Of a stretch of 64,000 nt of DNA, positions 35,908-44,072 are shown piece by piece. Made by a program: the position numbers and the translations under genes. The notes beneath the pieces were generated by a model. That model worked only from the letters and a program-made list of their open reading frames with translations, was not told where the DNA came from and did not search any database. This DNA comes from JASGCP01 sp965263285 (GTDB lineage Bacteria > Bacteroidota > Bacteroidia > Chitinophagales > Chitinophagaceae): NCBI GenBank assembly GCA_965263285.1, contig CBDHHD010000004.1, positions 124,001 to 188,000 on the forward strand. The letters are read 5' to 3'. How positions within the stretch are numbered: position 1 is the first letter of the stretch; each line of letters begins with the position of its first letter.

Positions 35908-36420
35908 ATGTCCTCTTCTCTTGTTCAGATTGGTAAAATAGTAGCTAATATAGGACTTAAAGGGCAGGTTGTTTTACAGCATCTATTAGAAAAAAAACTT
36001 TCTTTTCAAAAAGATGAAAGCATATTTATAGAAACAGAACCACATCGCACTGTTCCCTACTTTGTTATACAAGCTATTGCCATGAATAGTAAAGAAACAA
36101 AATTGTTATTAGAAGGTATACATACAAAAGAACTTTCTTTCGCATTAGTAAAAAAAAATATATGGCTTACGCAAGAGCAGGTAGATAGTAAAATAAGCAA
36201 AGTAGCACTTCTTAATTGGTTAGGGTTTCAAGTATATCAAAATAAAGAACATATAGGATGGGTAAAAGAAGTGATACAATTGCCACACCAGCCGTTATTG
36301 AATGTGAAGACAAGAGAAAAAGAAGCCTTATTGCCATTTCATAAAGATTTTATTGTTTATATAGATAAAAAAGAAAAACATATTTATATGAATTTGCCTG
36401 ATGGATTATTATCTATGTAG
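35908..36420 (+). CDS. rimM: 16S rRNA processing protein RimM
   Basis: RimM helps mature the 30S subunit head and binds S19. The 170-residue protein has the N-terminal IGKIVANIGLKGQVVLQHL, characteristic of the family, and a PRC-barrel-like C-terminal half with KVALLNWLGFQVYQNKEHIGWV and a final LLPFHKDFIVYIDKKEKHIYM. The open frame begins at 35824, inside trmD, but the ATG at 35908 (MSSSLVQIGK) gives the conserved start. It is the second gene of the trmD operon. Confidence 0.88.
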   Translation: MSSSLVQIGKIVANIGLKGQVVLQHLLEKKLSFQKDESIFIETEPHRTVPYFVIQAIAMNSKETKLLLEGIHTKELSFALVKKNIWLTQEQVDSKISKVALLNWLGFQVYQNKEHIGWVKEVIQLPHQPLLNVKTREKEALLPFHKDFIVYIDKKEKHIYMNLPDGLLSM

Positions 36421-36446
36421 TTTGTTCTCATCTAAATAAATATACC

Positions 36447-37700
36447 ATGAAAAAATTAAGTTATTGGATGTTGGGTAGTGTGGTATTAGGAATAGGAATA
36501 GGAATATATGTGAGAGATAATACATCTATTGTTATGCAAATGTCTATTAAAGATTTAGCTAATGCTTTATCTAGTATTTTTATTCGACTTATTCTATTAA
36601 CAATAGCACCCCTCATTTTTACGAGTATTATTGTTGGAATTAATAGAAATCAGAATATAAAATTATTTAAGCATATAGTAACCAAAGGTATTCTTTGGTT
36701 TGTTTTTATAAGTTTTTGTTCTTTATTTTTGGGGTTGTTTTGGGCTAATCTTTTAAAGCCGGGTAATTATTTGAATTTACAGTCGTTATCAATGGACACT
36801 TCAGGGCTACAACAAATAATCAATACGACCAAAAATACTGGAGGAGGTGCCTTGCTATTCGTACATCACTTTATACCTGATAATCTCTTTGTTGCATTTA
36901 CAGAAAATAATATATTTCAGGTTCTTGTTATTGCAATAATAATGGGTTTATTGATGTTATCTGCAAAAGAAAAGGCAAAACCACTATATGATATTATTAA
37001 TGCGGGATATGTTATTATTGTTAAACTTGTTTACCTTATTATTTGGGTATCTCCTCTTAGTATTTTAGGTGCGATGATATCGGTTGTGATTAGTAATGGA
37101 ATGAATGTATTTCATTTTTATGGTTTTTATTTTTTTTATTTTTTAATAAGTATTGTTTCGTTATGGTTATTGCTTATATTACTCTTTACAATCATACTGT
37201 CTTGGAGGGATATGCGCAAGAGCATAGTAGAGATATTCCCTTGTTTGCTCATTGCTTTTACAACTAGCACGAGCGAAAGTGCTTTGCCTTTGTTAGAAGA
37301 AAAATTAAAAAACTTAGGATGTAATGCTGCTACTACTTCTATTATGTTACCGTTGGGTTACTCTTTTAACTTAGATGGGTCAATGGTATGTGCATCTTTT
37401 ATAACGATTACTATTTTACAAATGTATCATATCCATTTCTCTATAATGGATCAAATAGGATTGCTTTTGTTTTTAATGATTTCAAGTAAAGGAATAGCAG
37501 GTATTCCTCGTTCTGTTTTTGTGGCAGTATTAATGGGATTAAACTATTTTCATATTCCCTTAGAAGGAGTAGCTCTTTTACTCCCTGTTGATTATTTTAT
37601 TGATGTGCTTAGGGCTACTACTAATGTGTTTGGTAATAGCGTTGCAACACAAGTGGTGGATAAATGGATAAAAAACAAGAATCAACTAATAGAAAAATAA
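36447..37700 (+). CDS. Dicarboxylate/amino acid:cation symporter (DAACS, GltP/DctA-like)
   Basis: A 417-residue inner-membrane transporter that would take up glutamate, aspartate or C4-dicarboxylates with Na+ or H+. Eight or so hydrophobic helices are visible. Family signatures are RLILLTIAPLIFTSIIVGI near residue 48, the serine-rich hairpin AFTTSTSESALPLLEEKL near residue 275, and the substrate-binding MLPLGYSFNLDGSMVCA near residue 297, with DVLRATTNVFGNSVAT near the C-terminus. It starts 26 bp after rimM, so it could be read from the trmD promoter. The exact substrate cannot be told. Confidence 0.9.
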   Translation: MKKLSYWMLGSVVLGIGIGIYVRDNTSIVMQMSIKDLANALSSIFIRLILLTIAPLIFTSIIVGINRNQNIKLFKHIVTKGILWFVFISFCSLFLGLFWANLLKPGNYLNLQSLSMDTSGLQQIINTTKNTGGGALLFVHHFIPDNLFVAFTENNIFQVLVIAIIMGLLMLSAKEKAKPLYDIINAGYVIIVKLVYLIIWVSPLSILGAMISVVISNGMNVFHFYGFYFFYFLISIVSLWLLLILLFTIILSWRDMRKSIVEIFPCLLIAFTTSTSESALPLLEEKLKNLGCNAATTSIMLPLGYSFNLDGSMVCASFITITILQMYHIHFSIMDQIGLLLFLMISSKGIAGIPRSVFVAVLMGLNYFHIPLEGVALLLPVDYFIDVLRATTNVFGNSVATQVVDKWIKNKNQLIEK

Positions 37701-37755
37701 CTTAATTAATTAGGTTAACCCATAAATTAAATACGATTGTATAAAAAATGAGTTA

Positions 37756-37763
37756 TATATTTG
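37756..37763 (+). promoter_or_regulatory. -7 box for the T9SS substrate operon
   Basis: TATATTTG, matching TAnnTTTG, 50 bases before the ATG at 37814. A TTG at 37737-37739 gives a spacer of 16 bp, shorter than elsewhere in the window. Confidence 0.45.
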
Positions 37764-37813
37764 TGAAAAGAAAAACCTAATTATTATTCTTTATTAATAG
37801 GTATTATTATTAT

Positions 37814-38521
37814 ATGCATAAAATACATATAGTTTTTATATTGATTTTTATTTTTTGTATCCATTTCCTAGATGTGTATGGGCAAGTAGCTATTCAGTTT
37901 GTAGAAAACAAAGGGCAATGGGATGCTTCTGTAACATATAGGGGCAGAATGAATATAGGACTATTTTATTTGCAAAAAGATGGATATACAGTAAGATTAG
38001 ATAATGCATCAGATAGGGAGAAGTTAATCAATTGTTTTCATTCTACACAAGCAGTTTCTGTTTCTCATATTGATGAAACAGTTCATCAAAAGCCATCTCC
38101 TATTTCGTTTGTCTTTCGATGGCATGCATATAAAGTAAAATATTTAAATGCAAATTTACATACAGAAGTGCAAAGTAGCCAATTACAATCATATATGGAA
38201 AATTATTTAGTTGGCTCAAAAAGCAATTGGAGAAGTGGTTGTCATTCTTACCAATCTGTTACTTATAAAAATGTATATCCGCACATTGACATTCACTATT
38301 ATACAGGGACTGATGGGAATTTAAAATATGAATGGATTTTGTATCCAGGAGCGGATATATCTGATATAAAGATGCAATGGGAAGGCGCTGATGGTTTAAA
38401 CCTATCACAAAAAGGAGATCTAATTGTTCATACTAGTGTAGAAGATGTAGTGGAGTCAAAGCCATTTTGTTATCAACCAGTTGAAGGAGGAAGAAAAGTA
38501 TTGCCAGGTTTTTTTTGGTAG
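37814..38521 (+). CDS. T9SS substrate, N-terminal part (before a one-base frameshift)
   Basis: A 235-residue frame with a signal peptide (hydrophobic to about residue 24, ending VYGQVA). It then has the start of a DUF7948-like domain: IQFVENKGQWDASVTYRG, then YKNVYPHIDIHYYTGTDGNLKYEW. It ends at TAG right after a run of eight T (38509-38516), in the middle of that domain. The rest of the protein continues in another frame from the same T run. Read with nine T the junction becomes LPGFFLVDSHNNIVTFHV, which fits the family. The two frames are therefore one gene, 37814-41217. Confidence 0.75.
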   Translation: MHKIHIVFILIFIFCIHFLDVYGQVAIQFVENKGQWDASVTYRGRMNIGLFYLQKDGYTVRLDNASDREKLINCFHSTQAVSVSHIDETVHQKPSPISFVFRWHAYKVKYLNANLHTEVQSSQLQSYMENYLVGSKSNWRSGCHSYQSVTYKNVYPHIDIHYYTGTDGNLKYEWILYPGADISDIKMQWEGADGLNLSQKGDLIVHTSVEDVVESKPFCYQPVEGGRKVLPGFFW

Positions 38522-41217
38522 ACAGCCATAACAATATAGTTACCTTTCATGTAGATGACTCATATAATAAAGATAATATACTTGTGATAGATCCTACGCT
38601 TATTTTTTCTACTTATGCAGGGAGTAAAGCTAATAATTTTGGATATACTGCTACTTATGACGCTAATGGAAATGCTTATGGTGGCGGTACCGTATTTGAT
38701 GAGGGCTTTCCTACTTCCACAGGTGCTTTTCAACAAAATTATACGCCTTCTAAAGCTGCACCTTTAGGGATACCTAGTTTTAATGTAGGCATTATTAAAT
38801 TTTCTCCTGATGGTACGAATCGAATTTATGCTACTTATCTTGGTGGTAGTGGTGGAGCAGATCAACCTAGTAGTATGGAAGTGATGCCTAATGGTAATTT
38901 AGTTATATTAGGTAGAACTAATTCTTCAGATTTTCCTACTACTTTACCTAATTATGGACCTTGTGGTTCTTTTGTACCTCATATTTTTGTTACTATTCTT
39001 AATGCTACAGGTACAGCCTTAGTGGATAGTAGATTATTTGGAGGCACAGGTTCGGATGGGATTAATGAAAGATTTGATTTTTTTTCAAATGGATTAACGC
39101 GCAATTATGGAGACGATGCAAAAAGTGAAGTTTCTTTAGATGCTAATAATAATATTTATGTAGCTAGTTGTTCTCAATCTTCCGATTTTCCTACCAGTGC
39201 AAATGCTTTCCAAAAAGTAAATAAAAGTGCTTCTACTATGTATCCTCAAAATGGAATAGTGATGAAGCTAGATCCTACGCTGAATGTATTATTTAGCACT
39301 TATTTAGGGGGGAGTGGTGAAGATGCATGTTATAATATTGCTTTGAACCCCACTAATAATAATATTTATGTATCAGGTGCTACTTCAAGCAAAGATATTC
39401 CTGGCAATAGAACAGGCACTGTGGGACCTAATTTTTTCTCTCCAAGTTCTGGTGTTAATGGATTCATAGCTATTTTATCTAATGATGGAAGTACTATTAA
39501 TAACGCATCTTATATTGGTGTAAATGATGGATGGGCAGTTAATTATGGTCTTCAATTTGATGGAGTTGGATATCCGTATATTTGTGGAGTTACGAATGGT
39601 AGTTTCCCCGTTGTAAATGCTGCTTATAGTGAAGCAGGAGGTAAACAATTTATAGAGAAATTACAACCTGATTTAAGTGCGGTAGTGTATAGTACAGTAT
39701 TTGGACCTAACACATCTAATCCCAATCTATCTATAACAGCGTTATTGGTAGATTATTGTGAAAATGTATATGTGGCTGGGTGGGGAGGATTGGTAAGTTC
39801 TGAATCGGGATTTCCTAACGGAGGTACGGCTGGACTTTCAATTACTTCTGATGCTATTCAATCAGCGACAAATGGTAACAATTTTTATTTTTTTGTCTTA
39901 AAGAAAGATGCCTCATCTCAATTGTATGGCACTTATTTTGGTCAATCGGATAAATATGGAACAGATCATGTAGATGGGGGCACTAGTCGTTTTGATCCTA
40001 GTGGGATTATCTATGAGGCGATATGTGCTAATTGTTTAAATCAAGGTGTTTTTCCTACTACACCAAGTGCGTGGAGTTCGAATAAAAGTGGAGGACAGGG
40101 TTGTAATCTTGCTGTTGTTAAAATTGATATTGGATTTTCAGGAGTTCGTGCTGCTATTTCTGCAACTATCAATGGAAGCTCAAATGTAACTTCTGGATGT
40201 GCTCCTTATGTTGCTAACTTTACAGACCCTAAAGGTGGGGCAGATACTTATACTTGGGATTTTGGAGATGGCTCTCCTTTGTTAGTAACCACAACCCCTT
40301 CCACTTCTCACACATATACAAAAGTAGGTCAGTATAAAGTAGGTTTGTTTGTTTATTCTGCTACTGCTTGTAAGAAATATGATACTGCTTATCTTCTTTT
40401 ATCAGCTACAGATGGTAATGTAAAATTAAATTTCACTTCCTCTTCTCTTGTTCCTTGTAGTTCGCTTACTTATCAATTTCAAAATACATCTATATCTTCT
40501 GTTCCTTTTTTGCCTGGAGATTTTAGTTGGAATTTTGGAGATGGTACAACCGTTACTGCTGGGAGTGAAACAGTGGAACATACTTATTTGTCTACTGGTA
40601 CTTATATAGTTACACTAACATTAGCAACCAATAGATTTTGTAATGCAACAGGTACAATACAGCAATCCATAACAGTAGCATTAGGATTTCCACCTGTGTC
40701 TTCGTTTACCTATTCTCCTAATCCACCACAGCTTAATCAGCCTTTTTTATTTACTAATGAGTCGAGTAGTGATGCGGTGAATTTTAGTTGGAATTTTGGA
40801 GATGGCACTCCTCTTTTAAATACAACTAATAGAGGTGTGATTACGCATGATTTTCTTCAATCAGGTGATTATAATGTTTGTTTAACAGCTTTTAATAGTA
40901 GTGGTTGTAGTGCTCAATATTGTATATCTACTAGTCCGTCTGTAAAACCTGTAATAGATGTGGCAAATGCATTTACGCCTACCAATGATGTAAATCAAAA
41001 AATATTTGTAAGAGGTGCGGGTATTGCATCTATGCTATGGCGCATTTATGATCGATGGGGTAGAATTGTATTCACTGCTATTAATCAGAGTCAAGGATGG
41101 GATGGACGATATAATGGTGTATTAGAACCTCTTGATGTGTATACTTATACTTTGGATGTAGTGTTATCAAATGGGATTAAAGTTAAAAAAACGGGAGATA
41201 TTACATTATTAAAATAA
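38509..41217 (+). CDS. T9SS substrate, C-terminal part: SBBP-like repeats, three PKD domains, gliding-type sorting domain
   Basis: About 900 residues continue the gene at 37814 in a different frame; a TTG at 38515 is the only nearby start and is probably not used as one. Features in order: the end of the DUF7948-like domain (VIDPTLIFSTYAGSKANNFG); SBBP-type repeats such as TYLGGSGGADQPSS and STYLGGSGEDACYN; three PKD domains with TWDFGDGSP, SWNFGDGTT and SWNFGDGTP; and a C-terminal CHU_C/type-B sorting domain (NAFTPTNDVNQKIF ... YDRWGRIVF ... GWDGRYNG). This protein would be exported by the type IX secretion system and attached at the surface. The PorP/SprF gene 18 bp downstream is its usual partner. 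Confidence 0.8.
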   Translation, partial: FFLVDSHNNIVTFHVDDSYNKDNILVIDPTLIFSTYAGSKANNFGYTATYDANGNAYGGGTVFDEGFPTSTGAFQQNYTPSKAAPLGIPSFNVGIIKFSPDGTNRIYATYLGGSGGADQPSSMEVMPNGNLVILGRTNSSDFPTTLPNYGPCGSFVPHIFVTILNATGTALVDSRLFGGTGSDGINERFDFFSNGLTRNYGDDAKSEVSLDANNNIYVASCSQSSDFPTSANAFQKVNKSASTMYPQNGIVMKLDPTLNVLFSTYLGGSGEDACYNIALNPTNNNIYVSGATSSKDIPGNRTGTVGPNFFSPSSGVNGFIAILSNDGSTINNASYIGVNDGWAVNYGLQFDGVGYPYICGVTNGSFPVVNAAYSEAGGKQFIEKLQPDLSAVVYSTVFGPNTSNPNLSITALLVDYCENVYVAGWGGLVSSESGFPNGGTAGLSITSDAIQSATNGNNFYFFVLKKDASSQLYGTYFGQSDKYGTDHVDGGTSRFDPSGIIYEAICANCLNQGVFPTTPSAWSSNKSGGQGCNLAVVKIDIGFSGVRAAISATINGSSNVTSGCAPYVANFTDPKGGADTYTWDFGDGSPLLVTTTPSTSHTYTKVGQYKVGLFVYSATACKKYDTAYLLLSATDGNVKLNFTSSSLVPCSSLTYQFQNTSISSVPFLPGDFSWNFGDGTTVTAGSETVEHTYLSTGTYIVTLTLATNRFCNATGTIQQSITVALGFPPVSSFTYSPNPPQLNQPFLFTNESSSDAVNFSWNFGDGTPLLNTTNRGVITHDFLQSGDYNVCLTAFNSSGCSAQYCISTSPSVKPVIDVANAFTPTNDVNQKIFVRGAGIASMLWRIYDRWGRIVFTAINQSQGWDGRYNGVLEPLDVYTYTLDVVLSNGIKVKKTGDITLLK

Positions 41218-41235
41218 ATTTAATTATCATAAAAA

Positions 41236-42264
41236 ATGGCCTTATTGCATTATAAGAAAATAGGGGTGGTGATATGTATGGGGTTAATAATGAGTGTAGG
41301 TGCATTGGCTCAGGATTGGCATTTCTCTCAATACTTTAATGTCCCTACAATTGTAAGTCCTGCTAATACTGGATTTGACCCACAATATGATTATAGGGTA
41401 GGAGGTATATTCCGTAGCCAGTGGTCAAATATATCTAATGGATATAGGACTTATGGAGCTTGGGGAGATGTGCAATTGCTTTCTAATAAAATTAAAACAG
41501 GGTGGGTAGGATTAGGAGGATCTGTATTTAGTGATGTGGCTGGTAGTGGTGGTTTAACAGCTGTACGGGGAGTTGTTTCTGTTGCGTATCACCAGAAATT
41601 AAGTGAATCTAGTTTATTAAGTGCAGGGATAGGAGTAGGAGGGACTAATAAATTTGTAAATCTAAGCAAATTTCGATTTGATAATCAGTGGAATGGTTTG
41701 TTTTTTGATACCCAATTGCCTAATAATGAGAATTTTAAAACAAATAATATCTCTTATTTAGATGTGCAGTTAGGCGTTAATTATGCTTATTTTATAAATA
41801 CCCAAAGCTATATTAACATAGGAGTAAGTGTAAATGACCTGAATACTCCTTATCAAAGTTTTTTTGCAGTTCAGTCAGCTACTACCCGCATTAGTCCTCG
41901 TTATACTGCTTTTATTAATAGCTTATATAAGACATACGATGGATTATGGATTTTGAATCCTAATTTTTATTATAGTACTATAGCAGGGTCAAATGAGTTT
42001 TTGATAGGAATGAATGCCAATAGAAATATATCTAATGAAGGAGAACATCAACTTATACTTGGCTTATATTACCGATATAATGATGCTATTATTCCAATGA
42101 TAGGGTATCAATATCAGGATTTTAAACTTACGGTTAGCTATGATGCAACTATATCTGAACTAACACCATACAATAGTACGAATGGCGCATACGAAATATC
42201 TTTAATCAAACAAGGTATTTTTTCAAGTGGCAAATATACCAAATGTCCTGTTATTAGATTTTAA
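41236..42264 (+). CDS. PorP/SprF family type IX secretion system outer-membrane protein
   Basis: A 342-residue outer-membrane barrel of the PorP/SprF family, members of which help secrete or anchor T9SS substrates with type-B sorting domains. It has a signal peptide ending at GALAQDW and the typical start DWHFSQYFNVPTIVSPANTG. The early SQWSNISNGYRTYGAWGD and the later LILGLYYRYNDAIIPMIGYQ are also family features. It directly follows the matching substrate gene, a well-known pairing in this phylum. Several paralogues usually exist per genome, so a specific porP or sprF name is not given. Confidence 0.88.
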   Translation: MALLHYKKIGVVICMGLIMSVGALAQDWHFSQYFNVPTIVSPANTGFDPQYDYRVGGIFRSQWSNISNGYRTYGAWGDVQLLSNKIKTGWVGLGGSVFSDVAGSGGLTAVRGVVSVAYHQKLSESSLLSAGIGVGGTNKFVNLSKFRFDNQWNGLFFDTQLPNNENFKTNNISYLDVQLGVNYAYFINTQSYINIGVSVNDLNTPYQSFFAVQSATTRISPRYTAFINSLYKTYDGLWILNPNFYYSTIAGSNEFLIGMNANRNISNEGEHQLILGLYYRYNDAIIPMIGYQYQDFKLTVSYDATISELTPYNSTNGAYEISLIKQGIFSSGKYTKCPVIRF

Positions 42265-42274
42265 TTTTTTGCAT

Positions 42275-43642
42275 TTATATGATTTCAAAATAACGCTGTA
42301 ATTCCCAATCTGTAACAGCAGTATTATGTTGTTGCCACTCCCATTCTCTCGTCATACAAAAATGATCTACAAAAGCTTCTCCCAATAATTCTTTGGCAAC
42401 CTTACTGTTTTTCATGTTTTGTGTAGCTATCCATAAGTTAGAAGGTAAATGTCCATATTGTATATCAGTGTATCCATTCTCAATTGTAGGAGGTTGTAGT
42501 GTTAACTGATGTTTAATGCCATATAAACCTGATGCGATACAAGCCGAAAGAGCTAAATATGGATTGGCATCTGAACCTACTACTCTTGTTTCTAATCGAG
42601 TTGATTTCTCCCCGAGGGGTAATGCTCGAAGTGTAGTAGTGCGGTTATCGATTCCCCAAGTAAGTGTGGTAGGAGCCCAAGCACCTATTACTAGTCGTTT
42701 ATAACTATTGATAGTGGGAGCAAACATAGGGAGGATATGTGGCAAGCAATATAATTGTCCTGCAATATATTGTTTCATTATAGGCGACATTTTATCACTT
42801 GCATTTTCTTGATAGAAAATATTTTTTTTGTTTTTAATAGACCATAAGCTTTGGTGAATATGCCCGCTACATCCTGGGAGTGAGGGACTTATTTTAGCCA
42901 TAAAGGTAGGCATAATACCATGTTTGTATCCTATTTCTTTTACGGCTGTTTTAAATAACACAGAATAATCGGCAATGGTTTCTAATTGATTGTAACAAAT
43001 AGCGGCCTCTAATACTCCAGGACCTGTTTCTGTATGTAATCCTTCTAATGGCACATCAAATAAAGATAATTGATGAAAAAGATCATGGAAGAATGGTTGG
43101 TTGAGTGTTGTGCGTAGAATAGAGTATCCAAACATTCCATGGGATAATGGTGTAAGGTTTTTGTATTCTTTCCCTTTTGCTGTTTGTGGGGTTTCGGTAA
43201 AATTAAACCATTCAAATTCTTGTGATGCCATTGCTTCATATCCCATTGCTTTTGCTTCGTTGGCTATTTTCTTTACTAATTGTCTAGGGCAAACCTCCAT
43301 AGGTAATTCGTTATCCTGTACAAATGAGCCTAAGAAAAAAGGCTGGTTGTTTTCCCAAGGAATAGTTCTAAATGAAGATAGGTCAATTTTTATTTTATAA
43401 TCTGGGTACCCCGTATGCCAACCTGTAATTTTGCAATTATTATAGGCTTGATCTGCCATATCCCATCCTAATGAAACAGAACAAAAACCAAGTGTACTAT
43501 TAATTGAATGAATAAATTTTTCTTTATCAATATATTTTCCTCTTAATATTCCATCTATATCTACAATGGCTATTTTTATTTTTTCATAATTACTTTCTTT
43601 TATATGTTTTAATACATCTATAGCTGACTTCTTTATGGGCAT
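42275..43642 (-). CDS. Glutamine-synthetase-family enzyme
   Basis: A 455-residue glutamine-synthetase-fold protein. It has the family's N-terminal beta-grasp (IAIVDIDGILRGKYID), the metal and substrate motifs CSGHIHQSLW and NSYKRLVIGAWAP, the glutamate-binding TTLRALPLG and the ETRVVGSDANPYLALSA region. The pattern is that of PuuA-like gamma-glutamyl ligases or GlnA-type-I-like proteins rather than the type III GlnN common in Bacteroidota, so its amine substrate (ammonia or a polyamine/amine) is uncertain. It ends 10 bp from porP/sprF in convergent orientation. Its ATG sits inside GTTATGCC, the same 8-mer that surrounds the NRPS1 start on the other side of the intergenic element. Confidence 0.85.
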   Translation of the reverse strand: MPIKKSAIDVLKHIKESNYEKIKIAIVDIDGILRGKYIDKEKFIHSINSTLGFCSVSLGWDMADQAYNNCKITGWHTGYPDYKIKIDLSSFRTIPWENNQPFFLGSFVQDNELPMEVCPRQLVKKIANEAKAMGYEAMASQEFEWFNFTETPQTAKGKEYKNLTPLSHGMFGYSILRTTLNQPFFHDLFHQLSLFDVPLEGLHTETGPGVLEAAICYNQLETIADYSVLFKTAVKEIGYKHGIMPTFMAKISPSLPGCSGHIHQSLWSIKNKKNIFYQENASDKMSPIMKQYIAGQLYCLPHILPMFAPTINSYKRLVIGAWAPTTLTWGIDNRTTTLRALPLGEKSTRLETRVVGSDANPYLALSACIASGLYGIKHQLTLQPPTIENGYTDIQYGHLPSNLWIATQNMKNSKVAKELLGEAFVDHFCMTREWEWQQHNTAVTDWELQRYFEII

Positions 43643-43698
43643 AACAATAAATTTTATAATATTGCTAAAATAGTGTTTTTTATGGATAATAGATAAAT

Positions 43699-44004
43699 GG
43701 TTAAATCTTTTTTGAGGTGCTGGGGGGAAAGTTGAAAGTTGAGAATTGAAAGTTGAAAGTTGAGAATTGAAATTGAAAGTTGAAAGAATTGAGAATTGAA
43801 TTGAGAATTGAGAATTGAAAGAAAATTGAAAATTGAGAAATTGAGAATTGAGAATTGAGAATTGAGAATTGAGAATTGAGAATTGAAAGTTGTTATTTAC
43901 ATACTTATAATTATTCGATCATCCATACACTTAATTAAACCTATTGAGTTAATTAAGTAGTTACAACTGTATTTCTCTTAGCACATGAAAAAGGATTTAG
44001 CGCC
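43699..44004. mobile_element. Heptamer-bearing MITE with expanded tandem array upstream of NRPS1
   Basis: Left end GGTTAAATCTTTTTTGAGGT + GCTGG, right end GCACATGAAAAAGGATTTAG + CGCC. Between them lies the longest heptamer array of the window (about 43729-43892), mixing TTGAAAG, TTGAGAA and TTGAAAA units with several phase breaks, then the block TATTGAGTTAATTAAGTAGT. No gene is visible. Confidence 0.7.
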
Positions 44005-44038
44005 TGCCCAATTTTTTACAAATGTCTGTTTTGTTTTG

Positions 44039-44046
44039 TATCTTTG
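44039..44046 (+). promoter_or_regulatory. -7 box for NRPS1, inside a family-C element end
   Basis: TATCTTTG matches TAnnTTTG and lies 26 bases before the ATG at 44073. The same box in the same context (TTTTGTATCTTTG) lies inside the left end of the 7333 element. No clear -33 TTG was found. Confidence 0.6.
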
Positions 44047-44072
44047 TAAAATCTCTCATACTAAATTTAGTT

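Noticed and set aside
43729..43892. CRISPR array
   Set aside because: Repeats are 7 bp in direct tandem without spacers, and no cas genes are present.
44022..44072. Upstream start of NRPS1 at 44022
   Set aside because: The -7 box at 44039-44046 lies inside this stretch, so the message would begin after that ATG.
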